Notes: generated from the sequence alone by a model not told the origin. A DNA stretch of 58,688 nt from Treponema sp. (GCA_018385415.1 JAHAZA010000071.1:1-58688), one strand, 5' to 3'. Positions 33,595 through 42,419 are shown, counted from the first letter of the stretch. Numbers and translations are program-made.

Positions 33595-35427
33595 ATGGAA
33601 AATACAAAGAGAACAGTTACTTGCGGCGAGCTTACAAAAGCTGATGTCGGCAAGAAAGTAGTTTTAAATGGTTGGGTAAGCCGTACTCGTGACTTGGGCG
33701 GCCTCGTATTTATTCGTCTTCGCGATCGTTACGGAATTACACAGGTAATGGTTGGCGACAAAGCAAGCGACAAGGTAAAAGAAATCGCTGCTTCTCTCAA
33801 AAGCGAATATTGTATTGCAGTAGAAGGAACTGTTGCAGCCCGTGCTGAAAAAGATATCAACAAAGATATGGCAACTGGAGAAATCGAAGTTGAAGCAAAC
33901 GACATCGAAATCTTTACAACTTCACAGGAACTTCCATTCTCAATTGAAGAAGTTCGTCAGAAGGACGGAACAATCGTTCTTCCTAACGAAGATCTTCGTT
34001 TAAAATATCGTTACCTTGATCTTCGCCGCGATCCAATGCAGCAGAATATCATTCTTCGTTCAAAGGTAACCTTCGCAACTCGGGAATATTTGACTTCTAA
34101 AGGATTCTTGGAAATTGAAACTCCAACTTTCATTAAATCAACTCCAGAAGGAGCTCGTGACTACTTAGTACCTTCACGCGTTCATCCTGGAAAATTCTAT
34201 TCACTTCCACAGTCACCTCAGCTTTACAAACAGCTTTTGATGGTTTCTGGATTCGACAAATATTTCCAGATTGCCCGATGTTATCGTGACGAAGATGCTC
34301 GTGGTGACCGTCAGCCTGAATTTACTCAGATCGATATGGAGATGTCATTCACAAACCGCGAAGAAGTTCTTTCTACAACAGAAGGAATGATGCAGCACAT
34401 TTTTAAGACAACATTGAACTACGATCTTCCTGCAAAGTTTGACCGTATTTCATGGGAAGATGCATTCGATCTTTACGGAAGTGACAAACCAGATTTGCGT
34501 TTTGATATGAAGATGCAGGATGCAACATTTATGGCTGACCTTGCTGACTTTAATGCATTCAAGGCTGGAGCTGCAAATGCTGGTCGTAATATTCAACGCC
34601 ACAAGCGTTCTGGTCTTAAGGCACTTGTTGTTAAGAATGTTGCAGATAAATACAGCCGTAAACAGGTAGAAGCTCTTGAAGCAGTTGCGAAGACATACAA
34701 GGCAAAAGGTCTTGCATGGATGAAGGTAAATGCAGAAGGCGTTTTCGAAGGCGGTATTTCTAAATTCTATGCCGGTAAAGAATCAGAAGTTTGTGCGAAA
34801 CTTGGGGCTGAAAAGAACGACTTGCTTTTGTTCGTAAGCGATGAAAACTGGCAGCTTGCTTGTACAGCTCTTGGTGCTGTTCGTAAGCAGCTTGGTAAAG
34901 ATTTGAACCTTTACAATCCAAACGATGAATTCCACTTTGCCTGGATTATCGACTTCCCATATTTTGCATTCAATGAAGAAACTCAGGGTTGGGAAACAGA
35001 ACACCACATGTTCACTCTCCCTCAGAAACAGTACTGGGATACTTTGGAAAGTGACCCAGGTGCAGTTAAAGGTGACTTGTACGACTTAGTTTTGAACGGC
35101 TATGAATTAGCTTCTGGTTCTATGCGTATTAACGATCCTAACTTGCAGCAGAGAATCTTCAAGATTGTTGGCTACAGCAATGAACGCGCAGAAAAAGCAT
35201 TCGGCTTTTTGGTACAGGCATTCAAGTTCGGTGCGCCACCACACGGAGGAATTGCACCTGGACTTGATCGCTTGATCATGCTCATGCGTCACGAGGAATC
35301 AATCCATGAAGTAATTGCATTCCCTAAGAACAACCTGGCAGCTTCACCTATGGACGAATGTCCAAGTGCAGTAGATGATTCGCAGCTTAAGGATCTTCAC
35401 ATCACTTGTTACGATGTTGAAGAATAA
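33595..35427 (+). CDS. aspS: Aspartate--tRNA ligase
   Basis: 610 residues from the ATG at 33595; the TTG at 33577 would overlap the promoter. An N-terminal OB fold binds the anticodon (GWVSRTRDLGGLVFIRLRDR). Class II motif 2 is FQIARCYRDEDARGDRQPEF, with QIDMEMSF, and motif 3 is GIAPGLDRLIMLM. The GAD insertion between motifs 2 and 3 marks the bacterial type. It charges tRNA-Asp (or also tRNA-Asn, which sequence alone does not settle). A clear terminator follows. Confidence 0.97.
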   Translation: MENTKRTVTCGELTKADVGKKVVLNGWVSRTRDLGGLVFIRLRDRYGITQVMVGDKASDKVKEIAASLKSEYCIAVEGTVAARAEKDINKDMATGEIEVEANDIEIFTTSQELPFSIEEVRQKDGTIVLPNEDLRLKYRYLDLRRDPMQQNIILRSKVTFATREYLTSKGFLEIETPTFIKSTPEGARDYLVPSRVHPGKFYSLPQSPQLYKQLLMVSGFDKYFQIARCYRDEDARGDRQPEFTQIDMEMSFTNREEVLSTTEGMMQHIFKTTLNYDLPAKFDRISWEDAFDLYGSDKPDLRFDMKMQDATFMADLADFNAFKAGAANAGRNIQRHKRSGLKALVVKNVADKYSRKQVEALEAVAKTYKAKGLAWMKVNAEGVFEGGISKFYAGKESEVCAKLGAEKNDLLLFVSDENWQLACTALGAVRKQLGKDLNLYNPNDEFHFAWIIDFPYFAFNEETQGWETEHHMFTLPQKQYWDTLESDPGAVKGDLYDLVLNGYELASGSMRINDPNLQQRIFKIVGYSNERAEKAFGFLVQAFKFGAPPHGGIAPGLDRLIMLMRHEESIHEVIAFPKNNLAASPMDECPSAVDDSQLKDLHITCYDVEE

Positions 35428-35445
35428 ATGCTTATAAAATAATTG

Positions 35446-35480
35446 AACGGCAGTTTCCTGATGGAGGCTGCCGTTTTTTT
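35446..35480 (+). terminator. Terminator of aspS
   Basis: AACGGCAG and CTGCCGTT with inner TCC/GGA pairs, then a T-run. The same arms occur at 40511-40541. Confidence 0.9.
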
Positions 35481-35492
35481 TGTAAAAAAAAC

Positions 35493-35522
35493 TTGCAACT
35501 CAACCAACGGTTTGTTTAAAAT
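35493..35522 (+). promoter_or_regulatory. Promoter of the XRE regulator gene
   Basis: TTGCAA, 18-bp spacer, TAAAAT. The spacer holds a short inverted repeat AACC-AAC-GGTT, which could be an autoregulatory operator. Confidence 0.4.
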
Positions 35523-35618
35523 TGATATGTTCTCCGTTATGTTAGAAGCATCAAAAGAGCAGGGAAGTATCGAAATCCCTGGCTTGCTGCTAATACAGAG
35601 TATTCAAAGGAGTTAGAG

Positions 35619-36224
35619 ATGGATCAGATTAAAATTGGAAAATTCATTAGTGAACAGAGAAAAGTGCACAATCTTACACAAAGTGAACTTTCCGAAAAGT
35701 TGGGCATTACAGACAGAGCAATTTCTAAATGGGAAAGAGGAATCTGTCTTCCGGATGCCGGGCTTATGCTGGACCTGTGTAAAATCCTTGAAATCTCCGT
35801 AAACGAATTATTAACAGGAGAAAAAATACCTATGGAAAACAACACAGAAATTATGGAAAAAAATCTTATTGAAATGGCTGCATTAAATGAACGCACAAAC
35901 AAAATGCTTATTCATACAGAATACATTCTTATTGCGTTGATGGTTTTTATAGTTATTGCCGGTGCTCTCGTAAGTTCATATTTGGTTAGCGAAAGCTGGC
36001 TTCGTGCTGTCATTATGGGAATATGTTTTTTGCTTATATTTGTAATTGCACCTTTCTGCTGGAGAATTGAAACAAAAACCGGTAATTATCAGTGCAGCGA
36101 ATGTGGTCATAAATATGTTCCAACTTACAAAGCTTCTATCTGGTCACCACACATGGGAACAACAAAATACATGAAATGTCCAGAATGCGGTAAAAAAAGC
36201 TGGCAGAAGAAAGTGTTGAAATAA
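35619..36224 (+). CDS. XRE-family membrane regulator with zinc ribbon
   Basis: 201 residues. An N-terminal Cro/CI helix-turn-helix (LTQSELSEKLGITDRAISKW, about 19-38) is joined to two membrane helices (about 103-150) and a C-terminal four-cysteine ribbon (CSECGHKY and CPECGKKSW). The start follows AAGGAG. This HTH-TM-ribbon layout is common in Firmicutes, so transfer is possible. It may sense membrane or redox state directly. It is followed by a remnant of another gene at 36226-36371. Confidence 0.87.
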   Translation: MDQIKIGKFISEQRKVHNLTQSELSEKLGITDRAISKWERGICLPDAGLMLDLCKILEISVNELLTGEKIPMENNTEIMEKNLIEMAALNERTNKMLIHTEYILIALMVFIVIAGALVSSYLVSESWLRAVIMGICFLLIFVIAPFCWRIETKTGNYQCSECGHKYVPTYKASIWSPHMGTTKYMKCPECGKKSWQKKVLK

Positions 36225-36225
36225 A

Positions 36226-36371
36226 AACTCTGGAAAAACAAAAGATGGAAAAGTAAAAGGTGATATGATCATTTCTGAAGATGGAGGAATGTTCAAGTTC
36301 AGGGAAATACAATAATCCTTACTGCAGATGATACAGAAGTAAAAGTTTACGGTGAGTACAAGAAAAAATAG
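36226..36371 (+). pseudogene. Eroded fragment of a small secreted beta-protein gene
   Basis: Two adjacent frames read as one broken peptide: KDGKVKGDMIISEDGGMFKF, then after a one-base shift near 36300, GNTIILTADDTEVKVYGEY followed by KKK and stop. No start or ribosome site precedes it. The pattern resembles the C-terminal strand pair of lipocalin-like secreted domains, a weak comparison made by eye. Confidence 0.45.
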
Positions 36372-36386
36372 AAAGTCTTTTTGAAA

Positions 36387-36430
36387 AAACACGGGCAGTA
36401 ACCTTAAAAGGTGACTGCCTGTTTTATTTT
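36387..36430 (+). terminator. Terminator after the XRE gene remnant
   Basis: ACGGGCAGT and ACTGCCTGT (one G-U pair) with inner ACCTT/AAGGT, followed by TTTTATTTT. Confidence 0.85.
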
Positions 36431-36500
36431 AAACTAGTACAAGAAAGTTTTGTATAATACAATAACGATGTTGAGTATCAGTCAAGATAGCAGGTCGTAA

Positions 36501-37358
36501 ATGAGAAAAATTTTAAGTTTAATATTTATTACAGTAATAGGAATTTCATCTTCCTTTGCCAAAGAGCTTGAAGGTACAAATCTTCAGGCGGTAAAAACTG
36601 TTCTGGAAGCAAATTTAGGTGTTAATGAATTTGAAGAACTGCAAGATCAGCTGAATTTTCTGAATCGAATTGAGCGTAAGATAGCATCTTATGGTGATGG
36701 AATTTCCGAGGAAGCAAAATTAATCTGCAAACTGGTTATTGCAAAGCAGAAAGAAACAGCAATTGGAATGGATAAGTTAAAAAAAGAAGATGTTCAGAAA
36801 AAAACTTCAAAGCCGGAGAAAGATCCTGTAAAAGAAGCTGCTGCAATGGAAATGTTCAATGAGTTCAAAGCTCTTGCAGAAGCAAACGAAGATCTGTCAT
36901 CACATTTTTATTATTATTATAAGCAGGCCGAGTTTGCAACAATGCAATATCTTCCAATAGGTCAGAAGATGGAAATATTTAAAAATATCCTTAAAGATTA
37001 TGAAAAGATCGAAGAAATGAATCCTAACTATGGAGAAAATCTTTTTACTCTTGGCATGGTTATGTATATGATGCCTAAAGCGATGGGTGGTAATAAAGAA
37101 GCCGGTCTTGAAAAAATCCTTAAAGCATCAAAAGTATCTGCCACAAAATATGAAAGAGTAAGTGCATTGGCATTATATTCGCAAATAATGTTTGAAGAAA
37201 AAAAATATGAAGAAGCAAAAAATTATCTTGCGATGGCTCACCAACAGGTTCCATTGAATAAAAGTTTCGAGAAAATTCAGGAAATGAATGATGCTGGTTA
37301 TTCATTTTTTAAAATGGAAGAGTACAGAAAGAAAGTCAAAAAATCTGAAAAGGAATGA
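36501..37358 (+). CDS. Secreted TPR-like protein (TatT-like)
   Basis: 285 residues with a cleavable signal peptide (ISSSFA). The mature part is helical, with NLFTLGMVMYMMPKAMGGNKEAG and later YEEAKNYLAMAHQQVP giving TPR-like hairpins. The PKAMGGNKEAGLEKI segment resembles TatT, the periplasmic TPR partner of TRAP transporters in Treponema, but no TRAP permease or binding protein is adjacent, so this is a fold comparison only. A TATAAT at 36453-36458 gives a leader of about 40 bases; there is no strong Shine-Dalgarno. Confidence 0.7.
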   Translation: MRKILSLIFITVIGISSSFAKELEGTNLQAVKTVLEANLGVNEFEELQDQLNFLNRIERKIASYGDGISEEAKLICKLVIAKQKETAIGMDKLKKEDVQKKTSKPEKDPVKEAAAMEMFNEFKALAEANEDLSSHFYYYYKQAEFATMQYLPIGQKMEIFKNILKDYEKIEEMNPNYGENLFTLGMVMYMMPKAMGGNKEAGLEKILKASKVSATKYERVSALALYSQIMFEEKKYEEAKNYLAMAHQQVPLNKSFEKIQEMNDAGYSFFKMEEYRKKVKKSEKE

Positions 37359-37373
37359 AAAGAAAGTTTTTTA

Positions 37374-37402
37374 TTGGAAACTGCCTTTCCTTATGCTACA
37401 AT
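37374..37402 (+). promoter_or_regulatory. Leaderless-type promoter of the deaminase gene
   Basis: TTGGAA, 17-bp spacer, extended TGC-TACAAT, 6 bases, ATG at 37409. No Shine-Dalgarno. The -35 box lies just after the stop of the TPR gene. Confidence 0.7.
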
Positions 37403-37408
37403 AATATT

Positions 37409-37894
37409 ATGAGAAAAGATAAGATCAATTATTACCTTGATATTGCTGATGTAGTTTCAAATCAGGGAACATGTTTAAGACGCAGATATGGAGCAATCAT
37501 CGTTAAGAATGATGAGATTATTTCAACAGGATATGTTGGTGCTCCAAGAGGTCGTAAAAACTGTTGTGATATGGGAACTTGTATCCGTCAGAAATTAAAT
37601 GTTCCACGCGGTGAACGTTATGAACTGTGCCGCAGTGTTCATGCTGAAGCAAATGCAATAATTAGTGCAGAGCGAGCAAAAATGGTTGATTCAACAATGT
37701 ATCTTTCAGGTCGTGAAGTTGATACAAATGAAATTATTAAAAATTCCTGCTGCTGTTCTATGTGTAAAAGAATGGTAATTAATGCGGGAATTAAAACTGT
37801 TATTATTCGAGATTCTCAGACAGAATATCGTGTAATTGAAGTTTCTGACTGGATCAAAAACGATGAATCACTTGAAGGTGTTCGCGGTTATTAA
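37409..37894 (+). CDS. dCMP deaminase family protein
   Basis: 161 residues from the ATG at 37409; the upstream frame to 37355 is excluded because the promoter lies within it. The zinc site is HAEANAI (His and catalytic Glu) plus CCCSMCKRM, where the usual PCxxC Pro is Cys. GAIIVKNDEIISTGYVGAPRG and the Cys-rich CCDMGTCIRQK insertion match dCMP deaminase/ComEB proteins, which supply dUMP for thymidylate synthesis. It precedes the SPFH gene by 25 bases, and may be co-transcribed with it. Confidence 0.9.
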   Translation: MRKDKINYYLDIADVVSNQGTCLRRRYGAIIVKNDEIISTGYVGAPRGRKNCCDMGTCIRQKLNVPRGERYELCRSVHAEANAIISAERAKMVDSTMYLSGREVDTNEIIKNSCCCSMCKRMVINAGIKTVIIRDSQTEYRVIEVSDWIKNDESLEGVRGY

Positions 37895-37919
37895 TAATTG
37901 TTAAAGAAGGGAAAATTTT

Positions 37920-39077
37920 ATGGGTTTTATTCAGGCATTTAAAGGTACAATCAGTGGTACATTAGCAGATCAGTGGAAAGATTATTATGTTCCAATGGAA
38001 AATATTCCTGGAACTGCAGCAATTTTTAGAGCAGTTTTAAAAGGACAGAATGCGGGCCGTGGAAGCAATGTTAACGGTTCTGAAAATATTATTACAAACG
38101 GAAGTAAAATCGTAGTTCCAGAAGGAACTGCTCTTATTACTCTTGAAGATGGAAAAATCACAAACTTTATTGCTGAAGCTGGGGGTTATACATATCAGAG
38201 CAATGATCCAAATTCGCAGTCATTCTTAGCTGGTAATGGACTTTTGAGTTCATTGAAAGAAGCATTTGAAAGATTCAAGTTTGGAGGAATTCCTGGATCT
38301 CAGCAGCTTGCATTCTATGTGAACTTAAAAGAAATTCCTAACAACAGATTTGGTACACAGTCAGAAATTTATTGGGATGATGCTTATATGAATGCACAGG
38401 TTGGCGCAGTTGCCCGTGGTACATACTCAATGAAAATTACAAACCCGATCGCATTTGTATCAAATTTTGTTCCAGCTAAATATCTTCAGCAAAATGCTCC
38501 AGTTTTTGATTTTGCTGATATGGATAACGATGCAGGTGAACAGCTTTTCAACGAAGTAGTTGGAAGTCTCTCTGCAGCGTTCTCAAATTATACAAATGAT
38601 CCTTCAAAAGGAAATAGAATTACAAAAATTCAGAGCGACCAGATTGGTCTTGCTCAGTCACTCTCTCAGGCTGTTGAAGAAGCATATCAGTGGAATTCAG
38701 AAAGAGGTTTGCAGATTGTAAAAGTTGCAATCGCAGCAATCGAATATGATGAAGATACAAAGAAGCTTCTCAGCGATGTTAAGAAAGCTGATGCATTATC
38801 AGGTGCTAGAGGAAATTCATTCATGCAGCAGTCAGTTGCACGAGGATTCCAGGCTGCAGGTGAAAATGGTGGCGGTGCTAACGCAATGGCATTTATGGGA
38901 ATGGGAATGAACGCCGTTGGTGGAGCAATGGGAATGATGCAGCAACAGCCACAGCAGGCAGCTCCAGCAGCAGAAGATCCGATGGCAAAGCTTTCTAAAA
39001 TGAAACAGATGCTTGATGCAGGCCTTATTACTCAGACTGACTATGATGCTGCAAAAAATAAAATTCTTGGATTGTAA
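37920..39077 (+). CDS. SPFH-domain (virion-core-like, YdjI-type) protein with SHOCT tail
   Basis: 385 residues. The SPFH/Band-7-like domain spans about 25-275, with FNEVVGSLSAAFSNYTND and GLQIVKVAIAAIEYDE. A Gly/Met/Gln-rich linker (about 320-350) precedes a C-terminal SHOCT motif, KLSKMKQMLDAGLITQTDYD. There is no membrane helix of its own, so it probably assembles as a ring on a membrane through a partner. The next gene starts three bases after its stop and encodes a two-helix membrane protein with zinc ribbons, the likely anchor. The start follows GAAGGGA. Confidence 0.88.
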   Translation: MGFIQAFKGTISGTLADQWKDYYVPMENIPGTAAIFRAVLKGQNAGRGSNVNGSENIITNGSKIVVPEGTALITLEDGKITNFIAEAGGYTYQSNDPNSQSFLAGNGLLSSLKEAFERFKFGGIPGSQQLAFYVNLKEIPNNRFGTQSEIYWDDAYMNAQVGAVARGTYSMKITNPIAFVSNFVPAKYLQQNAPVFDFADMDNDAGEQLFNEVVGSLSAAFSNYTNDPSKGNRITKIQSDQIGLAQSLSQAVEEAYQWNSERGLQIVKVAIAAIEYDEDTKKLLSDVKKADALSGARGNSFMQQSVARGFQAAGENGGGANAMAFMGMGMNAVGGAMGMMQQQPQQAAPAAEDPMAKLSKMKQMLDAGLITQTDYDAAKNKILGL

Positions 39078-39079
39078 TA

Positions 39080-40492
39080 ATGTCTAATGAAACAAACGGA
39101 CAGACAAAATGTCCAAAATGCGGCGCAACTGATATTTCATTGAACAATAAAACAGGAAAACTCCGTTGTAATTTCTGTAGATTTGAATTTGAACCAGAAG
39201 TTGTTGATACAAAAACATCGGTTTCCGAATTGTCAGGCGAAAAGATAGGAAAAGGTGCTTCTAAAATTGATAAAACTTTTGACAGTGTAATGACATTAAA
39301 ATGTCAAAGCTGTGGTGCAGAAGTAGTTATTAATACTGAAGAAGCAACAAGAGCAAGATGTCACTGGTGTCGTAATGCTTTGTCCATCAATGAAAAAATT
39401 CCAAACGGTGCAGTTCCTGATTTTATTCTTCCTTTCAAGATTACAAAGGAACAGGCAAGAGATTCTATCAATGGATTTGTCGGCAAAAGAAAATTCTTTG
39501 CGCATCCAAAATTCCGTAGAGAATTTACTTCTGAAAATATCATGGGCGTTTATTTTCCTTACATGGTAGTTGATATGAATGCGAAAGCTTCATTCAGCGG
39601 AGAAGGAGAACATGAGGTTCGTAGTTATACGGTAGAAGTTGGATCAGGTGATAACAAACATGAAGAAACTCGTTATGATGCTGATGTTTACAAAGTTGAA
39701 CGCAACTTTGATATTGAAATTGAAGGGCTTACAGTTGAAGCAAGTGCAGATAAACTTGTTAATTCAAAAGAACAGACTAACAATATTATCAATTCCATTT
39801 TGCCGTTTGATACAGAAAATGCGGTAAAGTGGGATGCAAACTATCTTGCAGGTTATACTTCAGAAAAACGCAATGTCAATGTTGATGCATTAAAGCCATT
39901 AGTAAATGAAGAAGCAAAAGATATTGCCCGTTATGCTGCAAATGAAACACTTAGATATTACGACCGTGGTGTAAAATGGAAGAAGGAAGAACTTAAAATT
40001 AAAGGAACTAACTGGAACTCAGCATATCTTCCTGTATGGCTCTATTCATATATGCAGCAAAAAGGAAAGAAAAATATTCTTCACTATGTTGCAGTAAATG
40101 CCAGAACAAGTGAAACAATGGGAAGCGTTCCAATTCATTTTCCAAAGCTTTGGGGATTTACAATCTTAATTGCATTGGCTGCCATAATCGCAGCAGGTAT
40201 TCTGAGATTGACTCTTGATGAGGATAATGTTGTATGGTGGGTTCCATTGCTTGGTCTATCAGCTGGTCCGATTTTCTTTCTTATTAATTATTTCAGATAT
40301 AGAAATAGTACTGTGCGCCATTATCATGAAAAAGAAACTAAGCGTGAAATGAAGAATATCCAGAAGGTAGATGAATATATTCGATGCAGGCATGATTTGT
40401 CTAACAGTTCTATAGCAGGAAGAAATAATAAAAGAGTCCGTGGAAAATTCGGCAGCAAACATATTTTTTCCGTCAGTGAAGAAGAAGATTAA
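39080..40492 (+). CDS. TFIIB-type zinc-ribbon membrane protein, partner of the SPFH protein
   Basis: 470 residues. The first ribbon has C11, C14, C30 and C33 (CPKCGATDI and CNFC); a second is CQSCGAEVV and CHWC (about residues 75-100). A large soluble beta-rich region (about 115-350) includes LPFKITKEQARDSINGFV and YFPYMVVDMNAKASFSGEGE. Two membrane helices follow (about 355-380 and 390-412), then a basic tail. Homologues are annotated as TFIIB-type zinc-ribbon proteins and are often found next to SPFH/YdjI genes. Function is unknown; the pair looks like a membrane-remodelling or stress module. Confidence 0.83.
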   Translation: MSNETNGQTKCPKCGATDISLNNKTGKLRCNFCRFEFEPEVVDTKTSVSELSGEKIGKGASKIDKTFDSVMTLKCQSCGAEVVINTEEATRARCHWCRNALSINEKIPNGAVPDFILPFKITKEQARDSINGFVGKRKFFAHPKFRREFTSENIMGVYFPYMVVDMNAKASFSGEGEHEVRSYTVEVGSGDNKHEETRYDADVYKVERNFDIEIEGLTVEASADKLVNSKEQTNNIINSILPFDTENAVKWDANYLAGYTSEKRNVNVDALKPLVNEEAKDIARYAANETLRYYDRGVKWKKEELKIKGTNWNSAYLPVWLYSYMQQKGKKNILHYVAVNARTSETMGSVPIHFPKLWGFTILIALAAIIAAGILRLTLDEDNVVWWVPLLGLSAGPIFFLINYFRYRNSTVRHYHEKETKREMKNIQKVDEYIRCRHDLSNSSIAGRNNKRVRGKFGSKHIFSVSEEED

Positions 40493-40510
40493 TTTAATGT
40501 TGATTATAAA

Positions 40511-40541
40511 AACGGCAGTTGTCATAATGGCAGCTGCCGTT
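40511..40541 (+). terminator. Terminator after the SPFH/zinc-ribbon pair
   Basis: AACGGCAG and CTGCCGTT around GGCAG-containing loop, with weak T-run (TTCATTTCTTT). Arms identical to the aspS terminator. Confidence 0.8.
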
Positions 40542-40549
40542 TCATTTCT

Positions 40550-40578
40550 TTGAAAAAAAATAAACAAAAAGATATAAT
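40550..40578 (+). promoter_or_regulatory. Leaderless-type promoter of the phosphatase/DUF72 genes
   Basis: TTGAAA, 17-bp spacer, perfect TATAAT, 6 bases, ATG at 40585. The clearest leaderless arrangement in the window. Confidence 0.8.
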
Positions 40579-40584
40579 GAGTTT

Positions 40585-41247
40585 ATGAATATTTATGTAA
40601 CACGACATGGCGAAACAGAATGGAATACATATTGGAAGCTTCAAGGCAGATCAAATACTGTGCTCAATGAAAAGGGCAGAGAACAGGCATGTCTTACACA
40701 TAATGGTTTTGTTGAAGCAGGAATTTCCTTTGACAGAATTTATTCAAGCCCACTTAAGCGTGCTGTAGAAACTGCTGTTTTGATGACAGAAAAATCTGAG
40801 TCCGAAATTATAAAGGACGATCGTTTAATTGAATTCTCTTTTGGAAAGGCAGAAGGAAAAACTCCCGATGAAAGAAAGGAAGATCCTGAACTAAAAGATT
40901 TTCACTTGTTTTTTGATGAGCCGGAAAAATATGTTGCACTTGAAGGTGCAGAACCATTTGAATCAGTATTAAAAAGAACAGCAGCATTTTGGGAAGATGA
41001 AATTAAACCATTGGAGAAAACGGAAATACAGAATATTCTTGTTGTAACTCATGGTGGAACAATGCAGAGCCTTCTGCTTCACATCGACGGAAGATCTCTT
41101 AAAGATTACTGGAAAACAAAAATGTCAAATTGCACAATAAATAAAATAGTTCTTGAAAACGGCTGCTTCAGATTAGAATACACCGGAAAGGTTTTTTATA
41201 GCGAAGATAAATCTAAAAAATCAGCAGATGGCTTTTTTTCAAAATAG
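40585..41247 (+). CDS. Histidine phosphatase (phosphoglycerate mutase-like)
   Basis: 220 residues. The catalytic histidine motif TRHGETEWN is at residues 5-13, with LQGRSNTVLNEKGREQA next, and the second His in VVTHGGTMQSLLL. YSSPLKRAVETA is the usual phosphate-pocket segment. The lack of features specific to dPGM suggests a broad phosphatase (CobC/PhoE-like group), not a glycolytic mutase; the glycolytic role here belongs to gpmI at 56960. The DUF72 gene follows after 12 bases. Confidence 0.9.
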   Translation: MNIYVTRHGETEWNTYWKLQGRSNTVLNEKGREQACLTHNGFVEAGISFDRIYSSPLKRAVETAVLMTEKSESEIIKDDRLIEFSFGKAEGKTPDERKEDPELKDFHLFFDEPEKYVALEGAEPFESVLKRTAAFWEDEIKPLEKTEIQNILVVTHGGTMQSLLLHIDGRSLKDYWKTKMSNCTINKIVLENGCFRLEYTGKVFYSEDKSKKSADGFFSK

Positions 41248-41259
41248 ACCGGATAATAA

Positions 41260-42060
41260 ATGAAAGAGATTTTAATCGGAACAAGTGGATATGATCATCC
41301 GGAATTGAAAGGAAGTTTTTATCCGTTAAATTTGGCAAGAAAAGATTTTCTCTCTTATTATTCTACAAAATTCAATGCATTGGAAATTAACAGTACTTTT
41401 TATGGTATGCCAACTGCAGAGCGAATTAAATCATTTTATGATCGTACTGAAGGTCGAATAAAATTCTCGATAAAATTAACAAGAGTTCTAACTCATGAAA
41501 TTGATTCTCAATGGCAGCTGAAAGTAAAAGAATTTAGAACTGCTTTAGTTCCAATAGTTGATAAAAATGCACTTGCATCTATTCTTGTTCAGTTTCCTGA
41601 AAGTTTCGGTTATACACAACAGAACAGATTTTATCTTTCAAATTTATTAAAGGAATTAGAAGGCATGCCTTGTGTTGTGGAATTCCGACATAAAGATTGG
41701 ATAAGAGAATCTGTTTTTGCTGGACTTGAATCTCGTAACGCAGGTATTGTTTTTTGCGATATGCCACAGTTAAAGAATTTACCTGATGGGTTTTCGTCTC
41801 GTACACCATTTATTGGAACCAATGCATATATCCGTCTTCATGGTAGAAATCAGAATGGATGGTATGCGAAGAATGTTTATGGTGAAGAAACTCATCGATA
41901 CGATTACGAATATACCATAGAAGAGTTAAAAAGTTTTATTCCGATAATTTCAAATGCCCAGAAAGAAGGAAAAATTGTTCAGCTGTATTTTAATAATCAT
42001 CCTAAGGGAACAGGTTTTAAAAATGCATTGGAATTACAAGATATTGTTTCTAAGCTATAA
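41260..42060 (+). CDS. DUF72 (YecE-like) protein
   Basis: 266 residues. LIGTSGYDHPELKGSFYP, ALEINSTFYGMP, FSIKLTRVLTHE, VVEFRHKDWI and YIRLHGRNQNGWY are the conserved blocks of DUF72, a TIM-barrel family with a cluster of His, Arg and Asp residues in the pocket. The reaction is unknown. It is cytoplasmic and likely co-transcribed with the histidine phosphatase. Confidence 0.9.
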   Translation: MKEILIGTSGYDHPELKGSFYPLNLARKDFLSYYSTKFNALEINSTFYGMPTAERIKSFYDRTEGRIKFSIKLTRVLTHEIDSQWQLKVKEFRTALVPIVDKNALASILVQFPESFGYTQQNRFYLSNLLKELEGMPCVVEFRHKDWIRESVFAGLESRNAGIVFCDMPQLKNLPDGFSSRTPFIGTNAYIRLHGRNQNGWYAKNVYGEETHRYDYEYTIEELKSFIPIISNAQKEGKIVQLYFNNHPKGTGFKNALELQDIVSKL

Positions 42061-42077
42061 TTTTAAAAACAAAATTA

Positions 42078-42106
42078 TTGAAAGTAATTATTTTTGTATT
42101 TATTAT
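42078..42106 (+). promoter_or_regulatory. Leaderless-type promoter of the 101-aa protein/GNAT-PncC operon
   Basis: TTGAAA, 17-bp spacer, TATTAT, 7 bases, ATG at 42114. No Shine-Dalgarno. Confidence 0.65.
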
Positions 42107-42113
42107 TTAGATT

Positions 42114-42419
42114 ATGGAACAGGGATTAAATCAAATTCAAAATGAAATTTTAAAAGCAATAGAACATCAGTCTGGGAAAGCTCTTTGCACAGAAGCAATT
42201 ATTGCAAAAAGAATTCGAGATAATGCAAATATTGAAGGAAAGCAAAAAGCTGGACTTGCGATACAGGATGTTGAGAAAGCAGTTGCTGCACTTGAAACAA
42301 AAGGACTGTTCTATTCAATTCACTTAAATTCTGCAAATGATATTCCTTTAAAAAAAGAGGATGAGATAAAATATCTGGATCCGGATGCAAAACGAAGACG
42401 GTTAGGTGCGAAAAAATGA
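42114..42419 (+). CDS. Small uncharacterised protein, winged-helix-like
   Basis: 101 residues, basic at the C-terminus (KRRRLGAKK). The helical start, then IQDVEKAVAALETKGLFYSIHL, looks like the recognition helix and wing of a small winged-helix domain, but I do not recognise a family. The stop overlaps the next start by four bases (ATGA), so it is translated together with the GNAT-PncC fusion and may regulate or assist it. Confidence 0.7.
   Translation: MEQGLNQIQNEILKAIEHQSGKALCTEAIIAKRIRDNANIEGKQKAGLAIQDVEKAVAALETKGLFYSIHLNSANDIPLKKEDEIKYLDPDAKRRRLGAKK

Noticed and set aside
35527..35616. 29-codon upstream frame ending two bases before the XRE start
   Set aside because: The first ATG would lie before the predicted transcription start and there is no ribosome site; a leader peptide is possible but unsupported.
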